A stretch of 64,000 nt of DNA from Dehalococcoides mccartyi (GTDB lineage Bacteria > Chloroflexota > Dehalococcoidia > Dehalococcoidales > Dehalococcoidaceae), in NCBI RefSeq assembly GCF_001889305.1, contig NZ_CP013074.1:1054001-1118000 (forward strand), read 5' to 3'. Numbering within the stretch: position 1 is the stretch's first letter; each line of letters starts with the position of its first letter. A program made the position numbers and the translations under genes. Below, piece after piece: positions 1 to 8,599 of this stretch. Below the pieces are notes generated by a model that did not search any database, was not told the DNA's origin, and saw nothing but the letters and a program-made list of their open reading frames with translations.

Positions 1-1218
1 GCACATATTGACCACTGCGGACTTTTGCCAAAGTTGGTAAAGGATGGCTTTAGCGGGTCGGTATTTGCAACAGAAGCCACTGCAGAAATCGCCCGTATAT
101 CTCTGGCAGATGCCGGCAAATTACAGGAAGAAGATGCCGCTTTTAAGAAGAAACGCCACGAACATGAAGGCCGAAAAACCCGATATCCTGAAATACCCCT
201 TTACACTGCCGAAGATGCCAAAGCTGTATTCCCATTGTTTAATATCGTGGAATACAGCCGTGAAATACCTGTCTCCGCAGATGTAACCGCCACCTTTCAT
301 AATGCCGGGCATGTATTTGGGTCAGCCAGCATAGAACTACGGGTAACAGAGAATAATCAACATACCGTAATAGCATTTTCAGGTGACTTGGGTAACTGGA
401 ACAGACCTATTCTTAAAAACCCTGACCTTATAGACCAGGCAGATTATATTGTCATAGAGTCTACTTACGGTGACCGCACCCATGAAGATATAAATGAGGC
501 ATCGCTGAAATTAGCGGATATAATAAATCAAACCATTCAAAGAGGCGGGAATATTGTGATACCCAGCTTTGCCTTGGAGCGCACTCAGGATTTGTTGTAT
601 TTTCTTAACCGCTTTATGTCAGAGAGTAAAATACCCCGGCTGAAAGTTTTCGTAGACAGCCCCATGGCTATCAGCATCACTAAAATATTCACAAAATACC
701 CGGAACTATACGACCGTGAAACTGCCGGCTGGGTAAAAAACGGCAGTTCTCCGTTTGAGTTTGAAGGGTTATATTTTACCAATAAGGCAGCTGACTCAAA
801 AGCTATCCTTTCAGAAAAAGCCCCCTGCATAATAATAGCCGGCTCAGGTATGTGTACCGGAGGACGGATAAAACACCATTTGGTAAATAATATAAGCCGT
901 CCGGAATCAACTATTCTGTTTGTGGGCTTTCAGGCAACTGGCACTTTGGGCAGGCTGATAACTGACGGGGCAAAGGAAGTAAGGATATTGGGACAATACT
1001 ATCCGGTGCGTGCACATATCCAAGGACTGAGAGCCTTTTCGGCACACGCAGACCAGCCTACCCTGCTTCGCTGGCTGAGGGGATTTAAAAACAAACCCAA
1101 ACGGGTATTTGTAACCCATGGTGAACCGGAAACAAGTGAAACGCTTATAAAAGCTATTACAGAAACTTTCAGATGGGAAGCAACTGCACCGGAATACCAA
1201 GAAAAATTTAATTTATAA
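1..1218 (+). CDS. beta-CASP metallo-beta-lactamase RNA hydrolase (5' truncated by window)
   Basis: The reading frame is open from base 1, so the true start lies outside the window. The first residues, AHIDHCG, are the second half of the metallo-beta-lactamase HxHxDH metal-binding motif. A long insertion typical of the beta-CASP domain follows, and the C-terminus has the RMMBL-type FSAHAD and VFVTHGEPETSE segments carrying the late metal-binding histidines. The family includes archaeal and bacterial CPSF-like RNA exo/endonucleases acting in cytoplasmic RNA processing or decay. SGMCTGGRIKHHL is a strongly conserved loop of this group. The gene is convergent with the minus-strand unit that follows. 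The family is clear; the exact substrate is unknown. Confidence 0.9.
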   Translation, partial: AHIDHCGLLPKLVKDGFSGSVFATEATAEIARISLADAGKLQEEDAAFKKKRHEHEGRKTRYPEIPLYTAEDAKAVFPLFNIVEYSREIPVSADVTATFHNAGHVFGSASIELRVTENNQHTVIAFSGDLGNWNRPILKNPDLIDQADYIVIESTYGDRTHEDINEASLKLADIINQTIQRGGNIVIPSFALERTQDLLYFLNRFMSESKIPRLKVFVDSPMAISITKIFTKYPELYDRETAGWVKNGSSPFEFEGLYFTNKAADSKAILSEKAPCIIIAGSGMCTGGRIKHHLVNNISRPESTILFVGFQATGTLGRLITDGAKEVRILGQYYPVRAHIQGLRAFSAHADQPTLLRWLRGFKNKPKRVFVTHGEPETSETLIKAITETFRWEATAPEYQEKFNL

Positions 1219-1225
1219 TAAGAGA

Positions 1226-1251
1226 AAATAAAAAACCGCTGTAAACAGCGG
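1226..1251 (-). terminator. Intrinsic terminator of the minus-strand micro-ORF unit
   Basis: Read on the minus strand, a 6-bp stem CCGCTG-TTTA-CAGCGG is followed directly by TTTTTTATTTTC. On the plus strand the hairpin is followed only by CAAATTTTA, so it serves mainly minus-strand transcription, with weaker action for the convergent metallo-hydrolase gene. Confidence 0.75.
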
Positions 1252-1301
1252 CAAATTTTACACACATTCCAACCCAATCAGCTTAGGCAACCACTCTAAG
1301 G

Positions 1302-1382
1302 CTAATGCACTTCCGCCGTATCAAGGTTGCTGATACTGATGATAATAGCTATAAGTATAAGCCATAAACCCAGCGAAGACAT
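1302..1382 (-). CDS. Candidate 26-aa single-span membrane micropeptide
   Basis: An ATG at 1382 opens 26 codons ending in TAG at 1302. The product begins MSSLGLWLILIAIIISIS, a hydrophobic helix long enough to span the membrane, and ends in a short polar tail. A GGGG stretch 6 nt before the ATG could serve as ribosome binding site. The ORF lies between the structured RNA element and a strong minus-strand terminator, so it is inside a defined transcript. I do not recognise the peptide. It could be a regulatory peptide, a membrane anchor, or a chance ORF; conservation of the hydrophobic run in related genomes would decide. Confidence 0.4.
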   Translation of the reverse strand: MSSLGLWLILIAIIISISNLDTAEVH

Positions 1383-1403
1383 TATAAACCCCAAAAATAA
1401 CTT

Positions 1404-1524
1404 GGCAGATCCTTCCGATAACCGATTACACCTAGGGCTCAGCACACGGCAGGGGACCTGGATGAAATTTAAGCTTTAGCTGCCTCAAACTAAAGCACCC
1501 TAGTTTCCCCCGAAAGGATCCGCC
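1404..1524 (-). ncRNA. Candidate pseudoknotted structured RNA
   Basis: On the minus strand a 14-bp outer stem pairs 1511-1524 with 1404-1417. Two of its pairs are G-U wobbles on this strand and would be A-C mismatches on the plus strand, which sets the orientation. Inside it, CTAGGG (1498-1503) pairs with CCCTAG (1432-1437), and GCTTTAG/CTAAAGC (1490-1496 with 1473-1479) forms a hairpin with a 10-nt loop. GGGGA (1506-1510) can pair with TCCCC (1452-1456) across the second stem, giving a pseudoknot. A -10 box places the transcription start at the first base of the outer stem. It matches none of the riboswitch or ribozyme consensus sequences I can recall. The gene-poor interval 1219-1589 consists of this element, the micropeptide ORF, the terminator and the promoter. 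Confidence 0.5.
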
Positions 1525-1577
1525 CGCTGTTACTATAAACTATAACTGTTCTGATTAATATACGTATGTTTACGTAA
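1525..1577 (-). promoter_or_regulatory. Promoter and palindromic operator of the structured-RNA unit
   Basis: TATAGT at 1537-1532 (minus strand) is a good -10 box, with initiation expected at about 1524. No acceptable -35 hexamer is found at 16-18 bp. Instead two copies of TACGTA (1561-1566 and 1571-1576) form an inverted repeat at about -37 to -52, where an activator would bind. Confidence 0.4.
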
Positions 1578-1589
1578 TTAAAGGACGAA

Positions 1590-2288
1590 TTATCCCGTAG
1601 TTTCCTCAGGTATATTTTTTTCGGACATTTCGCACTTGTTTTCCGGAGGGATGATACCTCTTTGCAAAGCGTAACGCAACAATTGGGTTTGGTTACGCAA
1701 ATCCAGTTTACGCATCATGTTGGCACGGTGAACTTCTACGGTACGGGGTGATATAAAAAGTTTTTCTGCTATTTCGGCACAGGTATACCCCTGTGATACC
1801 AGATGCAACACTTCCCTTTCCCGTATAGTTAAAGTTTCATACGGATCAAGTGATGTTGCTTCGGCAGACTTTTCCATATAGGCTTCAATAGCTTTTTCAG
1901 AAAGCGGCGGACTGAGATAACGATGCCCAAGCATTGCTTCTCTCACTGACCTTACCAGTTCCTCGGAAGTGGAGTCCTTAAGCACGTAAGCCCGAGCCCC
2001 TGCCCTCAAGGCTTCATGTACATAAGCTTCATTACCATACATAGACAAAATTACTACCGCTGTTTTGGGTGAACGTTTGACTACCTGATAAGTAACCTCT
2101 ATGCCGCTCATACCGCCCATCATCAGGTCAGTTACCAGCACATTCGGCTGCAGGCTTTCGGTCAGGTTTACCGCTTCAATACCGTCTGAAGCTTCACCCA
2201 CCACATTAAAATCAATTTCAGCCTCAAGCAGTACCTTTAAACCATGCCGCACGATATGATGATCATCTGCCAGTACTATACTTATCAT
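1590..2288 (-). CDS. NarL/FixJ-family two-component response regulator
   Basis: 232 aa: receiver domain (about residues 1-120) with the acidic pair in VLADDHH, phosphoacceptor Asp in VTDLMM and Lys in VLKDST, then a LuxR-type helix-turn-helix (about 150-215) with LTIREREVLHLVSQG and ISPRTVEVHRANMM. Its ATG overlaps the TGA of the upstream kinase gene by 4 nt, so the two are translationally coupled and form a cognate pair. It should act as a DNA-binding transcription regulator phosphorylated by that kinase. Target genes are not evident; the structured-RNA unit immediately downstream, with its palindrome, is one candidate. Confidence 0.93.
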   Translation of the reverse strand: MISIVLADDHHIVRHGLKVLLEAEIDFNVVGEASDGIEAVNLTESLQPNVLVTDLMMGGMSGIEVTYQVVKRSPKTAVVILSMYGNEAYVHEALRAGARAYVLKDSTSEELVRSVREAMLGHRYLSPPLSEKAIEAYMEKSAEATSLDPYETLTIREREVLHLVSQGYTCAEIAEKLFISPRTVEVHRANMMRKLDLRNQTQLLRYALQRGIIPPENKCEMSEKNIPEETTG

Positions 2289-5200
2289 GGCTCGCCTCCG
2301 CTAATTCTGTCCTTTTCTTCACTCAAGGGCAGTTCAACTATAATATGTGTACCTGCACCCGGTTTGGATTCTATATCCAGTTTACCACCAAGAAAACGCA
2401 CCCGTTCTTTCATACCCTTTAAACCGCTTGACATACCGGTAGCACGCTGGGCAGGGTTGAAGCCTTTGCCTTTATCCTGAATAACCAAAGCCAGATGGTT
2501 TTTATCCGCCTTCGCCCGCACAAGCACGTTGTCAACCCCCGCGTAACGTACAACATTTGTAAGAGCTTCCTGAATAATCCTGTATACAGCAGTGCCCAAC
2601 TGGGGAGAAAACTTGCGTTTAAGACCGGCATGCTGGAAATTTACGTTTATACCCGTCTGGCTGGTAAAACGATCAAAATACCAGAGTAAAGCCGGCAGCA
2701 GACCCAAATCATCCAGCATACGGGGACGCAAATCAAGTGACATATTTCTGACACTGCTTATAAGTTCACTAACCAGAGGTTGAGCTTCGGCCAGTAATTC
2801 CTCTGCCTTGTCAGGAAGACCATCTTTTGCTTTATCCAGCATCAGTTTCAAAACCGTAAGCGATTGCCCCACTTGGTCATGCAGTTCACGGGCGATAATT
2901 GACCGCTCTTCTTCCTGAAGCTCAACCAAACGCTGGGAAAGGGTATGCAATTCGTATTCCGCAGCCTTCCGCTCACTTATATCACGCGACGCCCCCAGTA
3001 TACCCAGAAAATGGTGATTTTCATCATACAGCGGGCGCATAAGCGTCTCGGTCATTATTATCTTGCCGTCCTGCCGCATAACATCCAGTTCCAGCGGGTT
3101 TACAATAAGCTCAGACCCGGTTTTGCGTACCTGCTGATATACATCCAGCAATTTTTCGTAAGATTCGGGGGTAAATATCATGGAAATATGTTTGCCCAAT
3201 ATATCCTCAGGGTAATAGTTGAGCAGACGGATAATGGACGGGGAAAGATAACTGGTATTTAAATGTTCGTCAATAGTCCAGATAAATGCCACCATGTTAT
3301 CCGCCAGCAGACGATACCGTCTTTCGCTGTCCCTCAGGGCTTCTTCAGCCATTTTTTGTTCGGTGACGTCCTGAACAGTACCCAACACCCGCAGGGGAAT
3401 ACCTGTATCGCTCAGGGTTATTTCCGCCTGTTCATGCACATACCTCAAATGTCCGTCAGGCCGTATTATGCGGTGGTCTGTATTTATCTTCGATCCTGAA
3501 ATTATGGCCTTTTGGGCTTCGGACCGTACAATATCCCTGTCATCAGGGTGGATCATTTCCATAACCTGTTTCAAACCCGTGATACCGTTTTTAGGAGATA
3601 AACCGAGTATATTGTAGACCTCATCTGACAGCAGCAGTTTATGCCCTAAAAGGTCATAATCCCAATTGCCGATATGGGCAATCCTCTCTGCTTGAGCCAG
3701 CAAACCTGCCTGATACCGCAGAATTATCTGCTCCATCTGGCTCCGCTCCGTAACATCATGGAAAAGGGTCAGCTTGGAATTGCTGCCATCAGGGTTTTTA
3801 ATAGGTGTAGCCATAAGTTCATAATCCCGCTGGTTGTGCGGAGAATGCCACTCCCAGCGAACAGTCTGCCCGCTTAAAACTTCTTTGTTTTTGCAATATT
3901 CGCAGGGACTGCTGTTGTTGTGGAAATAGTCATAACATTTTTTGCCGTTTATAGGCCCGAACTGGGCCATAAGCGGCGGATTAACATACTCTATTTCATA
4001 GTCAGCATTTACAATATAAACCCCGTCTTCCATAGCATCCAGTATGCCCCGCAGCTTATCCCTCTCCAGTTTCAGGGCGGCGTCAGCTTTTTTCCTCTCG
4101 GTGATATCGCGGGCTACCGAAATAACCATAAGCTGTCCGCTCAACTCAAATTGCTGAATATTAACTTCAACCGGTATAGAAGTACCATCACGGCGTATAT
4201 GCCTCTGTTCAGTAATAACCCTACCTTCTTTTTTCAACATTTTGGTGGCGTCAGCCATTGCCCCGGTAGAAGCAGGGGCATCTATCTGGCAGGGAGACAT
4301 ATTTAACAACTCCTGGCGGCTGTATCCGAGACGCTTGCAGGCTACCTCGTTAACTTCCACAAAATTGCTATTGCAGCCGTCTGGAGTTATGTAATATACA
4401 AAAACCGCATCACCAAAGCTGTTAAACAAAAAGCGATAGCGCTTTTCGCTTTCTTCCAGCATTTCGCGAGTTCGGTTGCTCCTGAAAGCGATAGCGGCAA
4501 GCGAGCTAAAAGAAGCGGCTACCCTGATATCGGATACATCAAACCCGCCTGTCTTGTTGAAAAGAGCCATCAGGCCAACACTCCGCCCGCTAAGACGCAC
4601 CGGAGCAAAAAGAGCATTTTTTAAATCAGGGTAAGCGGCCGTATAAAATTCATTATCATTTTCAGCTGCAAAGTTGTTTTCCAATACAGGCTTTCCACTG
4701 AAACAGGACTGTAAAGCCAATCCGCTAAGAAGCACAAACACGGGAAGTTCCGGCTGATTTTTTGTGCTATCAAGGTAAATGATACGGCAAACTCCATCCT
4801 CTATATGCCCCACAAAACCGCTCTGGCAGGAGGTGATTTTCTTGCAGGAAGAATACACTGCCATAGCAGCTTCCGTAAAACCGGTATGCTCCAGTATGGC
4901 ACGTGACGCCTCAAGCAGTGCCGTCGTTTCACGGGTACGCCGGCGGGTTTCCTCCAGTGAAAATTTCAAAGCCAATTCCATCTGTTTGCGGACAGTAGTC
5001 TCTAACAAGGAAAATATCAGCCCTTGAACCCTCCCACGGGAGTTTTTGATAGGCACCAAGCTCCAATCCCAGTAGGTAGTACCCCTCCACGGCTGGTCAG
5101 AATACTCAAAAGGCTTGTCATGAAATTCCACGGATTTGCCGGTTTTAACTACCCTCTTAAAAATTGCTTCGTTTTCAGTACTAGGGAAGAGTACAAAATG

Positions 5201-5965
5201 GTTTGCACCTATCAGTTCATCTTCCGTATGTCCGCAATTTTTTACGTATGCTTTATTTGCTTTAACAAAGTTGAAATCTCTATCTAAAAAAACCAGCTGG
5301 GCGGTTGTATTATCCATAATAGACTTAAGAGATTGGTTGTCACGAGATATATCATCCCTTATTTCCTTATCCTGCAAGGCAGTGGCTTTTAACATTTTTT
5401 CCTGTTTGGAAATAATGTTTTTATACTTGCTTATATTTGAAACTACCATCAATACACCGTTAAAATTGTTACCCTTCCCGAATGGCACTGAAACGTGGAA
5501 AACTACCCAGACCAAACGCCCGTTACCCTTCCTTAGCTGAAGCTCATAACGGGATGAAACACCTTTTTTATGCCTTTCCCATTGGGCAAGAATAATTGGT
5601 ATATAGGATTTGCCTGCAAGTTCAAATATACTTTTGCCTTTGAGTACATCAAGCGGATAGCCGGCTATTTGGCTGAAACGGGGATTAACCAGCGTTATCC
5701 GTCCTGCGGCATCTGTGAGTATTACTCCCTCACCTGCAGTTTCCGCAATACGGCAACAGGCTTCTAAGGCATCCATTGCATTTTCCTGTACAAAACCCCC
5801 GGAAGATGTACCGCGAGTATTACTTAAAATCTGAAAAGACGCACCCGAAGATACTCTTTCGGAAGAACAAAGAGCGGTCTGGTTTGAAAGCAGTTTATCG
5901 TAGCGGCACTGCAGATCTTCAAGCTCTGCAACCAGCTGGGCATTGGTTTTGCGAATGTTACCCAT
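2285..5965 (-). CDS. Large cytosolic multi-PAS/GAF sensor histidine kinase (HisKA_3 type)
   Basis: 1226 aa without membrane segments. Approximate order: short N-terminal coiled region, PAS (77-180), PAS (215-330), GAF (345-510), four more PAS domains (520-630, 640-745, 760-875, 885-1005), then a HisKA_3 dimerisation/phosphoacceptor domain with RELHDQVGQS (His near 1029) and a HATPase_c domain (about 1110-1220) with ALTNVVRYA, DKGKGF and GLKGMKERV. The fourth PAS domain carries Cys residues in a C-x10-C-x2-C arrangement (CYDYFHNNSSPCEYC), suggesting a redox-active or metal-binding sensor. The ATG at 5965 follows GGGGGTGAT. A NarL-type partner overlaps downstream. The ligand is unknown; a soluble, multi-input sensor fits detection of cytoplasmic redox or small molecules. 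Confidence 0.92.
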   Translation of the reverse strand: MGNIRKTNAQLVAELEDLQCRYDKLLSNQTALCSSERVSSGASFQILSNTRGTSSGGFVQENAMDALEACCRIAETAGEGVILTDAAGRITLVNPRFSQIAGYPLDVLKGKSIFELAGKSYIPIILAQWERHKKGVSSRYELQLRKGNGRLVWVVFHVSVPFGKGNNFNGVLMVVSNISKYKNIISKQEKMLKATALQDKEIRDDISRDNQSLKSIMDNTTAQLVFLDRDFNFVKANKAYVKNCGHTEDELIGANHFVLFPSTENEAIFKRVVKTGKSVEFHDKPFEYSDQPWRGTTYWDWSLVPIKNSRGRVQGLIFSLLETTVRKQMELALKFSLEETRRRTRETTALLEASRAILEHTGFTEAAMAVYSSCKKITSCQSGFVGHIEDGVCRIIYLDSTKNQPELPVFVLLSGLALQSCFSGKPVLENNFAAENDNEFYTAAYPDLKNALFAPVRLSGRSVGLMALFNKTGGFDVSDIRVAASFSSLAAIAFRSNRTREMLEESEKRYRFLFNSFGDAVFVYYITPDGCNSNFVEVNEVACKRLGYSRQELLNMSPCQIDAPASTGAMADATKMLKKEGRVITEQRHIRRDGTSIPVEVNIQQFELSGQLMVISVARDITERKKADAALKLERDKLRGILDAMEDGVYIVNADYEIEYVNPPLMAQFGPINGKKCYDYFHNNSSPCEYCKNKEVLSGQTVRWEWHSPHNQRDYELMATPIKNPDGSNSKLTLFHDVTERSQMEQIILRYQAGLLAQAERIAHIGNWDYDLLGHKLLLSDEVYNILGLSPKNGITGLKQVMEMIHPDDRDIVRSEAQKAIISGSKINTDHRIIRPDGHLRYVHEQAEITLSDTGIPLRVLGTVQDVTEQKMAEEALRDSERRYRLLADNMVAFIWTIDEHLNTSYLSPSIIRLLNYYPEDILGKHISMIFTPESYEKLLDVYQQVRKTGSELIVNPLELDVMRQDGKIIMTETLMRPLYDENHHFLGILGASRDISERKAAEYELHTLSQRLVELQEEERSIIARELHDQVGQSLTVLKLMLDKAKDGLPDKAEELLAEAQPLVSELISSVRNMSLDLRPRMLDDLGLLPALLWYFDRFTSQTGINVNFQHAGLKRKFSPQLGTAVYRIIQEALTNVVRYAGVDNVLVRAKADKNHLALVIQDKGKGFNPAQRATGMSSGLKGMKERVRFLGGKLDIESKPGAGTHIIVELPLSEEKDRISGGEP

Positions 5966-5992
5966 ATCACCCCCAGAAAACCAATTGTTTTA

Positions 5993-6021
5993 ATTTTAGG
6001 CTATAAGTAAACTGGTAACAA
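5993..6021 (-). promoter_or_regulatory. Promoter of the histidine kinase operon
   Basis: On the minus strand TTGTTA (6021-6016), 17-bp spacer, TAAAAT (5998-5993). Initiation near 5986 leaves a short leader containing the GGGGGTGAT ribosome binding site before the ATG at 5965. Confidence 0.5.
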
Positions 6022-6078
6022 GACATTTTTTAACACTTATGCCCCTTGTATCTAAATTAAACTCCTAATCTTCATTTA

Positions 6079-6087
6079 TGCTACAAT
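6079..6087 (+). promoter_or_regulatory. Extended -10 promoter of the rRNA methyltransferase gene
   Basis: TGcTACAAT is an extended -10 element without a clear -35. Initiation near 6094 would place the ATG at 6099 only a few bases into the transcript, giving a leaderless mRNA, and would rule out the upstream in-frame ATG at 6078, which precedes the start site. Confidence 0.45.
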
Positions 6088-6098
6088 GCCCTCTGAAT

Positions 6099-7280
6099 AT
6101 GAACGAAATCACACCCGGAATAATTGAAAATGTCTGCCTTGAAGAAGGCCAAAGCTTCGGGCTGACCAAAGTAAGCCTGACAGATAGTACCCTTGAGGTT
6201 TTTGGGGGTATTAAAGGGGAAACAGTAGATATCCGCCTTTTTACCCATAAAGCCGGCCGGGGTTATGCCCAAGTAATAAAAGTACATACTCCTTCCTCTG
6301 ATAGGATTGCCCCGTCCTGCCCGTATTTCGGTGATTGCACCGGTTGCACTTTCCAGCATATAAAGTACCAACATCAATTGAATCTGAAGCACAGGATAGT
6401 CTCTGCTGAGTTTGAAAAAGCAGGTCTGCACAGTCTTAATATATCACCTGTAATCCCTTCAGATGATAAAGGCGGTTACCGCAATCATGCCCGCCTTTCC
6501 ATTTATCATGCCAATCTGGGTTTTGTAAACCGCTTTTCACGCCGCCATATACAGGTAGACCAATGCCAGATAATGAACCCCGGCATAAACAGGGTATTAG
6601 GAGAACTGCAAGGCAAATGCGGCGAAACCCGCCAGCTTTCCATCCGCCACGCAAGCAATAAGGATAGCTACCTTATCCAGCCTAAACTGATAAAGGCTGA
6701 CATAAACATCGAAAGCGGTCAAAAAGAGTACCATGACCTGCTGATGGGGCATGATTTCTGCATATCCGCCGCTTCGTTTTTTCAGGTAAACAACCCGCAG
6801 GCAGAAAAAATGGCAAAGCTTATTAAAGAACACCTGAACCTAAGCGGCAGTGAAACACTGGTAGATGCCTATGCCGGAGTAGGTACATTTGCCGTACTTC
6901 TCAGCCCAGACTGCAAACGGGTAATAGCCATTGAGGAATCTGCCGCCGCTGTTAAAGATGCAAAGCTAAATATTTCGGGCATAGACAACATTGAACTTAT
7001 CCAATCCAAGACAGAGGACGTTATAAACCGGTTTGAGGGACAGATGGACGCACTCATACTTGACCCATCCCGCAGCGGTGCCCACCCGTCTGTCTTAGCC
7101 ACCATATGCCAAAACCCGCCCCGGAATCTGGTATATGTGGCCTGTGACCCTTCTTCATTGGCCAGAGACCTTAAAATCCTGCTTGCCGGCCCGTTTGAAC
7201 TTTCACAGGTAATCCCGGTAGATATGTTCCCCCAGACTTACCACGTGGAAACCCTGGCCTTACTTAAATGCAAAGGATAG
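6099..7280 (+). CDS. 23S rRNA (uracil-5-)-methyltransferase, RumA/TrmA class
   Basis: About 393 aa from the ATG at 6099 (an in-frame ATG at 6078 overlaps the -10 box). An N-terminal TRAM-like beta-barrel is followed by cysteine motif CPYFGDCTGC, typical of the [4Fe-4S] site of RumA/RlmD-type enzymes, then a Rossmann SAM-binding domain with VDAYAGVGTF and the family signature LDPSRSGAH and VACDPSSLARDL; the latter contains the catalytic Cys. The protein methylates uracil C5 in rRNA (or tRNA) using SAM. No Shine-Dalgarno sequence precedes 6099. Which uracil is modified cannot be read from sequence. Confidence 0.9.
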   Translation: MNEITPGIIENVCLEEGQSFGLTKVSLTDSTLEVFGGIKGETVDIRLFTHKAGRGYAQVIKVHTPSSDRIAPSCPYFGDCTGCTFQHIKYQHQLNLKHRIVSAEFEKAGLHSLNISPVIPSDDKGGYRNHARLSIYHANLGFVNRFSRRHIQVDQCQIMNPGINRVLGELQGKCGETRQLSIRHASNKDSYLIQPKLIKADINIESGQKEYHDLLMGHDFCISAASFFQVNNPQAEKMAKLIKEHLNLSGSETLVDAYAGVGTFAVLLSPDCKRVIAIEESAAAVKDAKLNISGIDNIELIQSKTEDVINRFEGQMDALILDPSRSGAHPSVLATICQNPPRNLVYVACDPSSLARDLKILLAGPFELSQVIPVDMFPQTYHVETLALLKCKG

Positions 7281-7315
7281 TTTCATCGATTTAATTAACC
7301 GTAAAGTGGGCTTTT

Positions 7316-7852
7316 ATGAAAACTGTAAAAATAACCGATATCAGCCAGATACCACCTGAATATATGAATACCCCCATTGCCGAACTTATCGGGTATCAGA
7401 ATCTGGGCAAGGAATTACATGCCTGTCACTCTGCCCGTCTGCTTGTAGGCATGTGCATGGATAACCGGAAACAGCTCCGCATACCCGAAAACTTTGCATA
7501 TATACTCCGGACCGGCGGAGCAAATCTGCGAAACAGCGAGTTCAAGGTTTCGTACGCAATAGCCATAGGTGAAATCAAACATATAGCCCTTATCGCCCAT
7601 AACAATTGCGGCATGGTAAACTTGGCTTCAAAGAAATCTCAGTTTATAGAGGGGCTTTGCAAAAATGCCGGCTGGAACAGGGACAGAGCCGAAGAACACT
7701 TTATGAACTATGCCCCGATGTTTGAAATTGACAACGAAGCTGAATTTGTAGTTGCGGAGGCCAAACGCCTGGCGGATAAATACCCCGGCATAATGGTTGT
7801 ACCTCTTTACTACAGCCTTGAGGATAACCTGCTCAGCCTGATCTCAGATTAA
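7316..7852 (+). CDS. Beta-class carbonic anhydrase-like protein
   Basis: 178 aa. It has the CxDxR-type motif (MCMDNRK) and the HxxC motif (HNNCGM) that together supply the Cys2-His zinc ligands and the Asp-Arg dyad of beta-carbonic anhydrases, plus the ILRTGGANLR loop. Expected role: reversible CO2 hydration in the cytosol, useful for CO2/bicarbonate-dependent carboxylations such as carbamoyl phosphate synthesis, though no direct operon link exists. The sequence is short and divergent, so another zinc-dependent activity is possible. It lies 35 nt after the rRNA methyltransferase gene and 27 nt before maf, so it is probably cotranscribed. Confidence 0.75.
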   Translation: MKTVKITDISQIPPEYMNTPIAELIGYQNLGKELHACHSARLLVGMCMDNRKQLRIPENFAYILRTGGANLRNSEFKVSYAIAIGEIKHIALIAHNNCGMVNLASKKSQFIEGLCKNAGWNRDRAEEHFMNYAPMFEIDNEAEFVVAEAKRLADKYPGIMVVPLYYSLEDNLLSLISD

Positions 7853-7879
7853 ATATGAGGCACGAAAGCAAGTGGAATT

Positions 7880-8554
7880 ATGTCTGATAATCCAAGCGGC
7901 AAACTCCCTGAAATAATTCTGGCGTCAGCCTCACCCCGCCGACGCCAGATACTAAGTGAAATGGGCTTGGCGTTTTCAGTTTGCCCCTCACAAGCCGAAG
8001 TATCCCCTGACAGTTCGGCTGAACCTGCCGGATTTGCCGTTTTAAATGCAGAAACTAAAGCCAAAGATATTGCCGGCAAATGCAGCCACGGACTGATAAT
8101 AGCCGCAGATACCGTAGTGACAGATGATTGCGGCATACTCGGCAAGCCTGCATCAAAAAAAGAGGCTTTAGAATATCTGCTGAGGCTGGGCGGCAAGAGC
8201 CACAAAGTAATAAGCGGCGTTTGCCTTCTAAATACCGCAAACGGCCAAATTCACTCCGCCTCCTGCCTTAGCACCGTTATTATGCGCCCTTTTACTGCCG
8301 CTGAAGCCCAAAGCTATGTAGAAAGCGGCTTACCCATGGATAAAGCCGGTGCATACGGCATACAGGACGGCGAATTTAATCCGGTGGAAAAGATAGACGG
8401 GTGTTACCTGAATGTAGTGGGGTTGCCTGTTTGTACTTTAGTGCGTCTGCTGAACAAGGCGGGTTTTAACCCTAAACTTGCCCGAAGCTGGCAGCCTGAG
8501 GGAGATTGCTCTCTTTGCCGCATTTACCGCACCGAAATATCCCGATTACTTTAG
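7880..8554 (+). CDS. maf: Maf-family nucleoside triphosphate pyrophosphatase
   Basis: 224 aa. The N-terminal LASASPRRRQIL is the Maf signature loop, IAADTVV holds the catalytic Asp, and KSHKVISGVC and DKAGAYGIQ are conserved family blocks. Maf proteins hydrolyse non-canonical or pyrimidine NTPs to the monophosphate and have been linked to septum-formation control. The C-terminus is extended by about 25 residues beyond the usual end and has two Cys residues (CSLC), an unusual tail. The ATG follows AAGTGGAA. Probably the last gene of the 6099-8554 transcript; the next gene is convergent. Confidence 0.9.
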   Translation: MSDNPSGKLPEIILASASPRRRQILSEMGLAFSVCPSQAEVSPDSSAEPAGFAVLNAETKAKDIAGKCSHGLIIAADTVVTDDCGILGKPASKKEALEYLLRLGGKSHKVISGVCLLNTANGQIHSASCLSTVIMRPFTAAEAQSYVESGLPMDKAGAYGIQDGEFNPVEKIDGCYLNVVGLPVCTLVRLLNKAGFNPKLARSWQPEGDCSLCRIYRTEISRLL

Positions 8555-8599
8555 TCTGCAAGGCTTTCCTGCGGCTAAACCCTGCAGTGCAGGCACAAC

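Noticed and set aside
1404-1524. Structured element as hammerhead, c-di-AMP, cobalamin, SAM or SRP RNA
   Set aside because: GGATGA and CGAAA recall a hammerhead core, and GGGGAC recalls the ydaO motif, but both lie on the plus strand, where the outer stem has mismatches, and the remaining conserved elements of each family are missing.
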